Assembly (NCBI GenBank): GCA_021771755.1
Contig: JAETOL010000003.1
Coordinates: 248,001 to 312,000, forward strand
Direction: 5' to 3'
Origin: Lachnospiraceae bacterium
Lineage (GTDB): Bacteria; Bacillota; Clostridia; Lachnospirales; Lachnospiraceae
DNA length: 64,000 nt
The translations under genes were made by a program, and so were the position numbers. Shown in pieces: positions 26,864 through 35,911 of this stretch (its first letter is position 1; every line of letters begins with the position of its first letter). The notes beneath the pieces were generated by a model. The model searched no databases and was not told the origin of the DNA. It saw nothing but the letters and a program-made list of their open reading frames with translations.

Positions 26864-28026
26864 TGTATCAGTATCATTGCCTGAATCCTATTGCAGAAAG
26901 AGGACTGGGCTTATTCAGTGAAGAGTATAAAAAAACAGACAGTATGGAAGAGGCAGATGCCGTTCTGGTAAGAAGTGCCAAGATGCATGACATGGAGCTT
27001 TCTGAAAATGTAAAGGCCATTGCACGTGCAGGCGCCGGAGTAAATAACATCCCGGTATCAGAATGTGCGGAAAAAGGAATCGTTGTATTCAATACTCCGG
27101 GTGCCAATGCCAATGGTGTCAAAGAGCTTGTTCTTGCAGGAATGCTTCTTGCTTCCCGTGACATCGTAGGCGGTATTGAGTGGGTAGCGGATCAGAAGGA
27201 CAATGAAAATATCGATAAACTGGCTGAAAAACAGAAAAAGCAGTTTGCAGGCTGTGAGATCAGCGGCAAAAAGCTGGGTATCATCGGACTTGGCGCTATC
27301 GGTGCTCTTGTTGCAAATTCTGCAACCCATCTGGGCATGGAGGTTTATGGATACGATCCGTATATTTCCATTGACGCTGCATGGAATCTTTCCAGAACGA
27401 TCAAACACAGCAAATCCCTGGATGAGATCTACAGCCAGTGCGACTACATTACGATCCATGTTCCGCTTCTGGACAGCACCAAAAAGATGATCAACAAAGA
27501 AGCTTTTGGCAAAATGAAAGACGGCGTTGTTCTTCTGAACTTTGCAAGAGATCTTCTTGTTGATGAGGAGGCGCTGATCGAAGCAATTGAAAGCGGCAAA
27601 GTGAAAAAATATGTCACTGATTTTGCAAATCCGCTTGTAGCAGGACGTGAGGGGATTCTGGTAACTCCTCATCTTGGCGCATCTACAGAGGAATCAGAAG
27701 AAAACTGTGCAGTTATGGCAGTAAAAGAACTGCGGAATTTCCTTGAAAACGGAAATATCAAAAATTCTGTTAATTTCCCGGACTGTGATATGGGAACCTG
27801 TGTGGCAGTGGGACGTATTGCCATCTGTCACAAAAATATCCCGAATATGATCAGCCAGGTAACACAGATTCTTGGTGCAGAGGGGCTGAACATTGCAGAT
27901 ATGACAAACAAGAGTAAAGGGGAATTTGCCTATACACTTATCGATCTGGAAAGCGCTGCTTCCAGAGAGGCTCTGGCAGCACTTCAGGCAGTAGACGGCG
28001 TATCCAAGGTACGTGTGATCAAATAA
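26863..28026 (+). CDS. serA: D-3-phosphoglycerate dehydrogenase (short form with ACT domain)
   Basis: This 387-residue enzyme oxidises 3-phosphoglycerate, the first step of serine synthesis. It has the NAD fold GLGAIGALVAN (about 140), the catalytic Arg in LNFARDLLVDEEAL, the Glu region, the catalytic His in VTPHLGASTEESEEN, and a C-terminal ACT domain (about 315-387) for allosteric control. It lacks the intervening domain of long forms. It is the last gene of the cluster and is followed by a terminator. Confidence 0.93.
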   Translation: MYQYHCLNPIAERGLGLFSEEYKKTDSMEEADAVLVRSAKMHDMELSENVKAIARAGAGVNNIPVSECAEKGIVVFNTPGANANGVKELVLAGMLLASRDIVGGIEWVADQKDNENIDKLAEKQKKQFAGCEISGKKLGIIGLGAIGALVANSATHLGMEVYGYDPYISIDAAWNLSRTIKHSKSLDEIYSQCDYITIHVPLLDSTKKMINKEAFGKMKDGVVLLNFARDLLVDEEALIEAIESGKVKKYVTDFANPLVAGREGILVTPHLGASTEESEENCAVMAVKELRNFLENGNIKNSVNFPDCDMGTCVAVGRIAICHKNIPNMISQVTQILGAEGLNIADMTNKSKGEFAYTLIDLESAASREALAALQAVDGVSKVRVIK

Positions 28027-28037
28027 ATAGGAAGTAA

Positions 28038-28077
28038 AAAAACTCCCGGTCAGTCAGAAAACTTTCCGGGAGTTTTT
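28038..28077. terminator. Bidirectional terminator after serA
   Basis: AAAAACTCCCGG (28038-28049) pairs with CCGGGAGTTTTT (28066-28077); T-runs on both strands serve serA and the convergent kinase gene. Confidence 0.9.
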
Positions 28078-28103
28078 GTTTGCAAAAAAAAATTGCAGAA
28101 AAA

Positions 28104-29075
28104 TTATTTTCTGGAAGCGATAAAATCCAGAACCTCTTCTTTGGATGGCATAACGCGAAGCGCACCTTTTCTGGTGGTGATCAGAGAAGCAGCTGCATTG
28201 GCAAAGGTCAGCAGTTCTTTCAGGTTTTCTTCGGTAAGATCTTCCAGTCCATGTTCCAGAACATAGTTCAGGCTGCTTGCGCAGAAGGTATCTCCTGCTC
28301 CGGTGGTTTCAATGGTGTTTTCCTGAAGGAAAGGAGCCACTTCCACACGCATGTCTTTGTAATAAGCACGGCTTCCGTCCTTGCCCATTGTGATCAGTAC
28401 AAGCGGAATGTTATACTTTTCACGGATCAGAGCGGCGCCTTTGTCATAATCTGTGGTATCAAAGAGGAATTCCACCTCATTGTCAGAGATTTTGAGGACA
28501 TCACATTTGGTCATTCCGTATTCGATTTCTTTGCGTGCGTCTTCCAGAGAGCCCCAGAGCGGAGGACGGAGATTCGGATCAAAGGTGATGATGCATCCAG
28601 CCTCTTTTGCCAGCTCAATGGCATGACGGGTGGCTTCTCTGACTCCTTCATGGGTAGAGGAAAGCGTACCGAAATGGAAAATACGGGAAGACTGGATCAG
28701 TTCCTTTTGTACTTCTTCTTTGGTAAGCATCATATCAGCGCCTGGATCACGATAAAAAGAGAAATCTCTGTCTCCATCAGGGTATGTATGTACAAATGCA
28801 AGCGTTGTGTGATGTTTTTTATCCATGATCAGATTCCGTGTATCGATTCCCACTTCTTCCACTGCTTTTTTCAGCTGGTTTCCGAACATATCAGCGCCTA
28901 CTTTGCCGATAAAAGCTGTTTTTTTGCCCAGCTTCTGCAGCATGGCAAGAACGTTGCAGGGAGCGCCGCCGGGATTGGCTTCCATCAGAGGATTGCCCTG
29001 AGAACTTTCTCCGTTTTCTGTAAAATCGATCAGCAGCTCGCCAAGCGCTGTTACGTCAAAGATTTTGTTTTTCAT
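28104..29075 (-). CDS. PfkB-family sugar kinase, probably fructokinase
   Basis: This 323-residue protein begins FDVTALGELLIDF and has the ribokinase-family motif NPGGAPCNVLAML (about 35) and the C-terminal TTGAGDTFCASSL, whose Asp is the catalytic base and whose glycines hold the ATP phosphates. Overall layout (DPNLRPPLWG, ISDNEVEFLF) is that of bacterial fructokinases, which make fructose 6-phosphate from fructose. The specificity is inferred from family resemblance. AAGGAGG precedes the ATG. A minus-strand TTGACA (29129-29134) with a weak -10 (TAAATT) 17 bases on is the likely promoter. It is divergent from the branching-enzyme homologue. Confidence 0.85.
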   Translation of the reverse strand: MKNKIFDVTALGELLIDFTENGESSQGNPLMEANPGGAPCNVLAMLQKLGKKTAFIGKVGADMFGNQLKKAVEEVGIDTRNLIMDKKHHTTLAFVHTYPDGDRDFSFYRDPGADMMLTKEEVQKELIQSSRIFHFGTLSSTHEGVREATRHAIELAKEAGCIITFDPNLRPPLWGSLEDARKEIEYGMTKCDVLKISDNEVEFLFDTTDYDKGAALIREKYNIPLVLITMGKDGSRAYYKDMRVEVAPFLQENTIETTGAGDTFCASSLNYVLEHGLEDLTEENLKELLTFANAAASLITTRKGALRVMPSKEEVLDFIASRK

Positions 29076-29238
29076 AATAGACCTCCTTAAGTTCCTGTTA
29101 GTATCAATTTAGACCAGCAGAGAGATTTTGTCAAACAAATTTCTCCCAAATCTTTATTTTTTTACTGAAAAATGATAAACTGAAATTATCACAGACTCCA
29201 AAAGATGAAAAAGAGTCTGAGACAGGAGGCAGGAGAAT

Positions 29239-31449
29239 ATGAGCAGAAATGTTTACGACTATATGGACTGGCCGAGGATCGAGGCTATTGTGTACGGAGA
29301 AGAAGCATCCCCAAAGGATGTGATGAGCCCCAGGCTCACGACGGAAGGGGTTCTGATACAGGGATTTTTTCCTGGAGCAGAATCCGTGGAAGTGGTGTCA
29401 GGAAGAAAATCCTATCCTATGGAAATGGAAGACGAGGCAGGGTATTTTGCTGTACTGATCCCCGGAAGAAAAATACCGGCTTATAAATATCGGGTAACTA
29501 AAAATAGCAGGACAGAGATTTTTGCGGATCCTTACGCATTTCCGGGACAGATTACAGAGGAAGAAGAAAAGGCTTTCTGTGCCGGAGTGTATTATCATGC
29601 TTATGAGAAGCTTGGAGCTCATCCGATGACCATTGGCACAACAGAGGGAACCAGCTTTGCCGTATGGGCTCCCAATGCAGTCAGTGTCAGTGTTGTGGGA
29701 GATTTTAACAATTGGGACGGAAGAGGCCATCTGATGCACAGGATGCCCATGTCCGGTATATTTGAACTGTTTGTTCCTGAAGCAAAAGCAGGAGATCTTT
29801 ATAAATATGAGATTCGGGAAAAGGGCGGACAGAAGACTCTGAAAGCAGATCCCTATGGAACCTGTACAGAAGTTCCTCCGGCTGCGGCATCCGTGGTTGC
29901 ACAGGCGGCAGGAAATGTGGTATGGGAGGATGCTTCCTGGTTAAAAGAAAGAGAAAAATACACAGACCGGAAACATCCGGCATCTATTTATGAAACAAGC
30001 CTGGATAAATGGGAAAGCGGAGAGGAGCTTGCTGCTTTTGTGAAAAAGCTGGGGTATACTCATGTGGAACTTCATCCGGTTATGGGATATCTGGATGAGG
30101 AGGCAGGCCCTTATTCTACATTTTCCTATTATGCACCGGATCGGAGATTTGGGCTTCCGGAAGACTTTGCAAAGCTTGTCAATGAGCTGCATAAAGCAGA
30201 GGTCGGAGTGATCCTGGACTGGACTCCGGCTCATTTCCCGAGATATGCGGAGGGTCTGGAACGTTTTGACGGAACGCCTCTTTATGAAGTACAGGATCCG
30301 GAAGCTGCAGTTCACCCAATGTGGGGAACCCTGTTATATAATTACGAAAGTCCGATGGTGGCAGATTTTCTGATCGCCAATGCTTTTTTCTGGACAGAGG
30401 TCTATCATGTAGATGGTTTCCGCCTGGATGATGTAGACGCAATGCTTTATCTGGATTACGGCAGAGAAGAGGGGCTGTGGAAGCCGAATATTTATGGTAC
30501 CAGTGAAAATCTGGCTGCAGTAGAATTTTTGAAACATCTGAATTCCATTATGAAGAAAAAGCACCCCGGAGTACTTATGATCGCTCAGGAGGATGGTCTC
30601 TGGCCGGAGCTTACAGAAAATGTAGAAAATGACCATATCGGATTTGATTATAAATGGAACAATAACTGGAGTTCGGATTTCCTTCATTATCTTTCTCTGG
30701 ATCCGATTGAAAGACAGTATGACCACGATCAGCTTACCGTTTCCATGCTGTATGCCTACTGTGAGCATTATGTACTGACACTGGGAACCAGGGATGCGGG
30801 AGAACTGAAGGAATTTATGGAGAAGCTTCCGGGGGATGAGAATCAGAAACTGTCCCAGGTAAAAGCCGCATATACTTATCAGATGCTTCATCCGGGACTG
30901 AAGATGAATGCTCCGGGAAAGGACATCCCTGAAGAAATGGAAAACTTTATCCATGATCTTAACGAAGTGTACTGCAGCCATCCGGCACTCTGGCAGAAGG
31001 ACGACGAGATCGAAGGCTTTGAATGGGTACAGTTGATGAAATATGAAGAAAATGTCCTTACCTTTATGAGAAAGACAGATAAACCGGAGGAGACGCTTCT
31101 GGCAGTTGTGAATTTTGCGGCAGTTCCTTATGAAAACTATCAGATCGGTGTTCCTTTCTATGGAAAATATAAGGAGATATTTAACAGCGACCGGAAAGAG
31201 TACGGCGGTCAGGGACTGGTAAATCCAAGAGCAAAAACCTGTAAGGCAGAACCATGTGACGAAAGAGAAAATTCTCTGAAACTGAGGGTTCCGGCTCTTG
31301 GCGCAGTGATTTTGTCCTGTACGCTTGCGGAAAAGGCGGAAAAGAAGCCGGTAAGAAAAGCTGCTGCAAAGAAAAAAACGGAAAAGCCAGCAGGTAAAAA
31401 AACAACAGCAGAAAAGAAGATAGCTGCACAGAAAAAAACAGCTGTATAA
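29239..31449 (+). CDS. Glycogen branching enzyme homologue with altered catalytic residues
   Basis: The 736-residue protein has N-terminal CBM48-type domains (about 1-225) and a GH13 barrel aligning with GlgB, including DWTPAHFPRYAEGLERFDGT and the nucleophile region DGFRLDDVDAMLYLDYGR. Compared with E. coli GlgB recalled from memory, the acid/base Glu458 in MAEEST is Gln450 (IAQEDG, same spacing of 53 residues after the nucleophile Asp), and His525 before the third catalytic Asp is Arg518 (GTRDAG). The block after HPGLKM lacks the usual MGxEF sequence. The C-terminus (about 695-736) is a Lys/Ala-rich tail. It may be a non-catalytic paralogue that binds alpha-glucan. GAGGCAGGAG precedes the ATG. 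Confidence 0.75.
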   Translation: MSRNVYDYMDWPRIEAIVYGEEASPKDVMSPRLTTEGVLIQGFFPGAESVEVVSGRKSYPMEMEDEAGYFAVLIPGRKIPAYKYRVTKNSRTEIFADPYAFPGQITEEEEKAFCAGVYYHAYEKLGAHPMTIGTTEGTSFAVWAPNAVSVSVVGDFNNWDGRGHLMHRMPMSGIFELFVPEAKAGDLYKYEIREKGGQKTLKADPYGTCTEVPPAAASVVAQAAGNVVWEDASWLKEREKYTDRKHPASIYETSLDKWESGEELAAFVKKLGYTHVELHPVMGYLDEEAGPYSTFSYYAPDRRFGLPEDFAKLVNELHKAEVGVILDWTPAHFPRYAEGLERFDGTPLYEVQDPEAAVHPMWGTLLYNYESPMVADFLIANAFFWTEVYHVDGFRLDDVDAMLYLDYGREEGLWKPNIYGTSENLAAVEFLKHLNSIMKKKHPGVLMIAQEDGLWPELTENVENDHIGFDYKWNNNWSSDFLHYLSLDPIERQYDHDQLTVSMLYAYCEHYVLTLGTRDAGELKEFMEKLPGDENQKLSQVKAAYTYQMLHPGLKMNAPGKDIPEEMENFIHDLNEVYCSHPALWQKDDEIEGFEWVQLMKYEENVLTFMRKTDKPEETLLAVVNFAAVPYENYQIGVPFYGKYKEIFNSDRKEYGGQGLVNPRAKTCKAEPCDERENSLKLRVPALGAVILSCTLAEKAEKKPVRKAAAKKKTEKPAGKKTTAEKKIAAQKKTAV

Positions 31450-31466
31450 AGAAATAAAAAATTTCC

Positions 31467-31494
31467 TTGCTTTTTCTGAAAAAACGAGTATAAT
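31467..31494 (+). promoter_or_regulatory. tRNA-Thr promoter
   Basis: TTGCTT (31467-31472), 16-base spacer, TATAAT (31489-31494), about 20 bases before the mature tRNA. Confidence 0.75.
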
Positions 31495-31514
31495 ATTTTG
31501 TGTGTCAAGCACAA

Positions 31515-31587
31515 GCTGGAATAGCTCAGTCGGTAGAGCACTTCACTCGTAATGAAGGGGTCGAGGGTTCAAGTCCCTTTTCCAGCT
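31515..31587 (+). tRNA. tRNA-Thr (anticodon CGT)
   Basis: The 73 bases fold into a complete cloverleaf: acceptor GCTGGAA/TTCCAGC, D-arm GCTC...GAGC, anticodon stem CTTCA/TGAAG with loop CTCGTAA (anticodon CGT, reads ACG), and T-arm GAGGG-TTCAAGT-CCCTT with one G-T pair. The CCA end is not encoded. Confidence 0.96.
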
Positions 31588-31602
31588 TTAAAAAGGTGAA
31601 TG

Positions 31603-31645
31603 GAGTTTCAGAAGTCTGTTTTCAGGCTTTTGGAACTCTTTTTTT
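31603..31645 (+). terminator. tRNA transcript terminator
   Basis: A 16-pair stem with loop TTTT (G-U pairs included; GAGTTTCAGAAG...CTTTTGGAACTC) is followed by seven Ts. Confidence 0.85.
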
Positions 31646-31723
31646 ATGATCAGAGATTTCATAGTTTTCTTTTCAACAGTTGTTAATTGTGATATGATGA
31701 ATCCGGTAAAGGAGTTTATTGTT

Positions 31724-33058
31724 ATGGATGTAACAGAAAAAAAGATCATAGCCATGATCGAAGCACACAGAGAAGAAATCATTGCTTTTGCAGAAGATAT
31801 AGAGAATCATCCGGAACCGGGGTTTCAGGAATTCCGCACTGCCCGAAAAACAGCAGAATTTCTGAAAAAAACAGGATACCGGGTGGATGAGAACATTGCC
31901 CTTACCGGAGTAAAGGCTTCCTGGGAAAGACAGGATACACAGGAACCAGGGGGAGCAGACAGGAAGAACCCCGGATATCCCAATATAACAGTGATTGGAG
32001 AAATGGATGCCATCGGCTGTCACACTCATCCGAAAGCAGATCCTCAGACAGGAGCAGCGCACGCCTGCGGTCATCATGCGCAGATGGCAGTTATGGCAGG
32101 GGCAGCCATTGCCTTTTCCGACCCGGAGATCAGGAAGGAGCTTTCCGGTTCCCTGACCTTTCTGGCGGTGCCGGCAGAAGAATACATAGATGCAGACAAA
32201 AGAGCTGCTTTAAGAGAAAAGGGGATTCGTTTCGGTTCCGGAAAAAGCGAGATGATCCGTACGGGTGTTTTTGACCATACGGATATCATAATGACCACTC
32301 ATGTCCATATGGTAGACGTACAGGAGGATTTTTATCTGGGGAATCCTGCCTGCAACGGATTTGATGCAGAACGGGTCACCGTCAGGGGAAAGGCGGCTCA
32401 TGCAGCCATTGATCCCTGGAACGGAGTCAATGCTCTGAGTATTACCACCAGCGCGATTCAGATGATGGGGCTGATGAGAGAGACTTTTCGCGAGGAAGAC
32501 CATATACGTCTTCACAATGTCATTCGGAAGGCCGGAGATGTGGTAAACAGTGTGCCGGATGAGGCAGTAGTGGAGACGAAGATCCGTGCTTCTTCCCTGG
32601 AGAGGATACAGGAGGTTCGTCAGATGGTGGACCGTGCCTATGATGGAGCCGCTTATGCCTTTGGCGGAACAATAGAGCGGGAAAATCTTCCGGGATATAT
32701 GCCTATTCGTCCAAGGATGGCGGATGACGCTCTGATAGATGCGGCAGAAGAGCTGGGCCTTGATTACAGAAAGGTGCAGCCGGGAGATTTTAACAATGCC
32801 TGTACCGATGTGGGGGATCTGACGCAGCTGTTTCCAGTGATTAATTTTACCTTCCGCGGTTTTGAGGGACGTCTCCATGGTGCTGATTTCCGTATCACAG
32901 ATAAGGAAAAGGCCTATATCCTTTCGGCGAAACTGATGGCTCTGACAATCTACCGTCTTCTGCGAAAAAAAGGGGAGGAAGCAGTAAAAATAAAGGAAGG
33001 CTTTACTCCTGTTTTTGACAAACAGACGTATATAGAGTATATTGAAAAACAAATGTAA
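31724..33058 (+). CDS. M20-family amidohydrolase/peptidase
   Basis: This 444-residue enzyme belongs to the amidohydrolase branch of M20 metallopeptidases. It has HPEPGFQEFRTARKTAEFL, the metal-binding GEMDAI and ACGHHAQMA motifs, a VPAEEY motif (catalytic/metal Glu pair) and a C-terminal THVHMVDV/HGADFRI region. Such enzymes split N-acyl or N-carbamoyl amino compounds, releasing the amine. The start is ATG 31724, 9 bases after AAAGGAG; upstream ATGs at 31694/31697 lie in the -10 box (TATGAT 31693-31698). Only 53 bases separate it from an importer operon, so its substrate may be what that importer brings in; this is inference. Confidence 0.83.
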   Translation: MDVTEKKIIAMIEAHREEIIAFAEDIENHPEPGFQEFRTARKTAEFLKKTGYRVDENIALTGVKASWERQDTQEPGGADRKNPGYPNITVIGEMDAIGCHTHPKADPQTGAAHACGHHAQMAVMAGAAIAFSDPEIRKELSGSLTFLAVPAEEYIDADKRAALREKGIRFGSGKSEMIRTGVFDHTDIIMTTHVHMVDVQEDFYLGNPACNGFDAERVTVRGKAAHAAIDPWNGVNALSITTSAIQMMGLMRETFREEDHIRLHNVIRKAGDVVNSVPDEAVVETKIRASSLERIQEVRQMVDRAYDGAAYAFGGTIERENLPGYMPIRPRMADDALIDAAEELGLDYRKVQPGDFNNACTDVGDLTQLFPVINFTFRGFEGRLHGADFRITDKEKAYILSAKLMALTIYRLLRKKGEEAVKIKEGFTPVFDKQTYIEYIEKQM

Positions 33059-33111
33059 GAACACAGAGGCTGGAATACAGCCAGACGAGGAGGCAGGACA
33101 GAAATAAAAAT

Positions 33112-34206
33112 ATGACAGAAATTTGTTTGGAATTAAAAGATATCAGAAAAGGATTTTCTGATGAGGAAGAGGTGCTGAAAGGAATCAGCCTTTCTATTGG
33201 CAAGGGAGAGTTTATTACTTTACTGGGATCTTCCGGCTGTGGAAAGACTACGACTCTGCGTATCATTGCCGGACTGGAGACACCGGATGCCGGAAGAGTT
33301 TTTCTTGAAGGAAAGGATGTAACCGACCTGAATCCTGAGGATCGGGATGTCAATACGGTATTTCAGAATTATGCACTTTTTCCTCATATGAATGTGGCAG
33401 ATAACATAGGCTACGGACTGAAATTAAAAAAAGTCCCGAAACCTGAGATAAAAAAACGTGTTGCGGAGATGCTGGAGCTGGTGCAGCTTCCCGGATATGA
33501 AAAAAGAAAGCCTTCAGAGCTTTCCGGAGGACAGAAACAGAGAGTGGCCATTGCCAGAGCTTTGATCAATAACCCAAGGGTGCTTCTTCTGGATGAACCC
33601 CTGGGAGCTTTGGATCTTCAGCTTCGCCGTGCCATGCAGGCAGAACTGAAAAGGCTTCAGAAAAAGCTGGGTATTACTTTTATCTATATTACCCACGATC
33701 AGGAAGAAGCCATCAATATGTCTGACCGGATCGCAGTAATGAATCATGGAACCTTTGAACAGATCGGAACACCGGATGAGATTTATAATCATCCCCGGAC
33801 GAGCTATGTTGCCACTTTTGTGGGAAATGCCAATATCCTGAAAGGAAAGGCAGAGCGCACGGAAAATGGAAAAGTAACAGTAGCTCTGGCAGGAGGCCGC
33901 CTGCCTGTAGTCTGTGAGGATTCTGTCATCAGAGAAGGGGAGACGGTGACTCTTGCTGTGCGAAGTGAAAATGTCCGTATCAGAGAAGAATGTACCTGTG
34001 GTCTGATGGCAAAGGTGGAGGAAAAGAGCTTTGCAGCCGGGCAGCTCCGGGTGGTACTGAGGCTGTCAGACGGATCGGAACTGGTGGCAAGCCGCTATGG
34101 GATCGATGCAAAAGTAGAACAGGGACAGACAGTAAGTGTCTGCTTTGCACCGGAGGATGCTGTTTTTGTAGACAGATCCGGGGAGGAAAAGAATGAGCAG
34201 GACTAA
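33112..34206 (+). CDS. potA: PotA-like ABC importer ATPase, importer 1
   Basis: This 364-residue ATPase has Walker A GSSGCGKTT, the Q-loop in TVFQNYALFPHM, signature LSGGQKQRVAIARAL, Walker [12 protein letters not shown] and switch His in ITHDQEEA. A C-terminal TOBE-type domain (about 240-360) completes the PotA/PotG layout. It powers the permeases encoded next. The only good start is ATG 33112; AGGAGG lies 17 bases upstream, which is unusually far. The symbol is by family resemblance; the transported substrate may not be a polyamine (see the binding protein at 35912). Confidence 0.85.
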   Translation: MTEICLELKDIRKGFSDEEEVLKGISLSIGKGEFITLLGSSGCGKTTTLRIIAGLETPDAGRVFLEGKDVTDLNPEDRDVNTVFQNYALFPHMNVADNIGYGLKLKKVPKPEIKKRVAEMLELVQLPGYEKRKPSELSGGQKQRVAIARALINNPRVLLLDEPLGALDLQLRRAMQAELKRLQKKLGITFIYITHDQEEAINMSDRIAVMNHGTFEQIGTPDEIYNHPRTSYVATFVGNANILKGKAERTENGKVTVALAGGRLPVVCEDSVIREGETVTLAVRSENVRIREECTCGLMAKVEEKSFAAGQLRVVLRLSDGSELVASRYGIDAKVEQGQTVSVCFAPEDAVFVDRSGEEKNEQD

Positions 34207-35059
34207 AACAAAAAAACACAGCTCTTCTGTGTGGATGATTCTTCCCCTGTACTTTTTCACCCTTGTGTTTGTGGCGGGACCTCTGATCTATATGGTGGCA
34301 TTAAGCTTTGCGCAGCCGGGAAGCGGATCTGCAGTAGAGTGGAACCTGACTTTGGAAAATTACAGAAAAATCCTGGATCCGGTTTATCTGCAGACCTTTC
34401 GGGAGTCTTTCCAGCTGGCTCTGACCAGTACGGTGATCATCTGTATTCTCGGATATCCGTTTGGGTATTTTATGGCAAAAATGTCTGAAAGCTGGAAAAA
34501 GAAAGCGATGCTCCTTCTGATGCTTCCTTTCTGGATCAATTCCCTGATTCGTCTTTACGGATGGATCATCATCCTTCAGAATCGAGGTATTCTGAATCAT
34601 GTGCTGAAAGCGCTTGGGATCATTGATAAGCCGCTGAAGCTGCTTTACAGTTATCCGGCCATTGTGGTAGGAATGGTGTATGTGCTTCTTCCCTTTATGA
34701 TCCTTTCCGTGTATTCCAGTGCGGAGAAACTGGACTGGTCTCTGGTGGAGGCTGCCAGAGATCTTGGCGCAGGAAAGGCAAAAGCTTTCTGGACCGTATC
34801 TTTTAAGCTGACGCTTCCGGGACTTCTTTCCGGTGTGATTCTGACTTTTATTCCTTCCATGGGCCTGTTTTTTATTGCAGATATTCTGGGAGGAAACAAG
34901 ATCGTTCTGGTGGGAAGTCTGATCCAGGAGCAGATGACAAGAGGAAGCAACTGGCCGTTTGCGGCAGCGCTAGCTGTGGTACTGATGATCCTGACTTCGC
35001 TGATGATCGGTTTATATCGTAAAATAACAAACGTAAAGGAACTGGAGGGAATCGGATGA
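34193..35059 (+). CDS. potB: PotB-like ABC importer permease, importer 1
   Basis: This 288-residue membrane protein has about six helices and the cytoplasmic EAA loop (VEAARDLGAGKAKAFWTVSFKLTLPG) that contacts the ATPase. It overlaps the ATPase gene by 14 bases and the next permease gene by 4. GGGGAGG lies upstream of its ATG. With PotC-like it forms the membrane channel of the importer. Confidence 0.87.
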   Translation: MSRTKTKKHSSSVWMILPLYFFTLVFVAGPLIYMVALSFAQPGSGSAVEWNLTLENYRKILDPVYLQTFRESFQLALTSTVIICILGYPFGYFMAKMSESWKKKAMLLLMLPFWINSLIRLYGWIIILQNRGILNHVLKALGIIDKPLKLLYSYPAIVVGMVYVLLPFMILSVYSSAEKLDWSLVEAARDLGAGKAKAFWTVSFKLTLPGLLSGVILTFIPSMGLFFIADILGGNKIVLVGSLIQEQMTRGSNWPFAAALAVVLMILTSLMIGLYRKITNVKELEGIG

Positions 35060-35862
35060 AAAAAAATTCAAAGCTTTCCAGCCTGTATATGGGAATTATT
35101 TTCTTCCTTATGTATATGCCGGTGGCAGTGGTGATTATTTTTTCCTTTAATGAATCCAAGCTTCCTGTAAGGTTTACCGGCTTTTCCCTGAAATGGTATC
35201 AGGAACTTCTTGGTGACAGCGCCATGATCGAGGCTCTTGGAAACAGCCTGATCCTCGGTGTGGCAAGCTGCCTGGTGTCCGCGGTGATCGGAACGCTTGG
35301 TGCAGTAGGGCTGTCCCGGATCCACTGGAAGACAAAGAGTGCGCTGGAGTATATTTCCATTCTGCCCCTGATGATCCCGGAGATCATTCTGGGAATGGTG
35401 CTGATGGCATTTTTCTATTTGCTGAATATTCCTTTTGGAATGTTGACCCTGCTTTTGGGACATACGGTTTTTTGCGTGCCGTATATTCTGATGGAGGTTA
35501 AGGCGCGTTTGGCGGGAATGGATCCGTCTCTGGAGGAGGCTGCCAGAGATCTGGGGGCAGGAAGCTTCCGGGCGTTCTGGGATATTACCCTTCCTCTGAT
35601 CATGCCGGCTGTAGTATCCGGCTCCCTTCTGGCATTTGCCATGTCCATGGATGATGTGGTCATCAGTATCTTTGTCAATGGACCAAGGATATCCACACTT
35701 CCGGTTAAGGTGTATACGCAGCTGAAAACAGGGGTTACACCGGAGATCAATGCACTTTGTACCCTGATGCTGGTATTTACACTTGGTGTGCTGGCAGTCT
35801 ATTCTCTGGCAGTCTGGCTGTTAAAAAGGAAAAACAGGCTCTTTTCAATAAAGGAAAAATAG
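35056..35862 (+). CDS. potC: PotC-like ABC importer permease, importer 1
   Basis: This 268-residue permease begins with a membrane helix (LYMGIIFFLMYMPVAVVIIFSF) and contains the EAA loop EEAARDLGAGSFRAFWDITLPL. The ending SMDDVVISIFVNGPRISTLPVKVYTQLKTG is typical of PotC. The start overlaps the PotB-like stop (ATGA). The 3' end carries a promoter for the binding-protein gene. Confidence 0.87.
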   Translation: MKKNSKLSSLYMGIIFFLMYMPVAVVIIFSFNESKLPVRFTGFSLKWYQELLGDSAMIEALGNSLILGVASCLVSAVIGTLGAVGLSRIHWKTKSALEYISILPLMIPEIILGMVLMAFFYLLNIPFGMLTLLLGHTVFCVPYILMEVKARLAGMDPSLEEAARDLGAGSFRAFWDITLPLIMPAVVSGSLLAFAMSMDDVVISIFVNGPRISTLPVKVYTQLKTGVTPEINALCTLMLVFTLGVLAVYSLAVWLLKRKNRLFSIKEK

Positions 35863-35870
35863 GTTATACT
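35842..35870 (+). promoter_or_regulatory. Internal promoter for the importer 1 binding protein
   Basis: TTTTCA (35842-35847), 17-base spacer, TATACT (35865-35870) at the end of the potC-like gene. It could give the binding protein extra expression over the membrane subunits. Confidence 0.5.
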
Positions 35871-35911
35871 AAAAAAGTACAGTTTAAATATCGCATAAAG
35901 AGGAGGACACT

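Noticed and set aside
28080-29090. 336-codon plus-strand frame opposite the sugar kinase
   Set aside because: The opposite strand encodes a clear PfkB kinase with catalytic motifs and ribosome binding site; this frame has neither.
30334-31512. 392-codon minus-strand frame opposite the branching-enzyme homologue
   Set aside because: Shadow frame; low-complexity Phe/Ser/Leu-rich product from the Lys/Ala-rich codons of the real gene.
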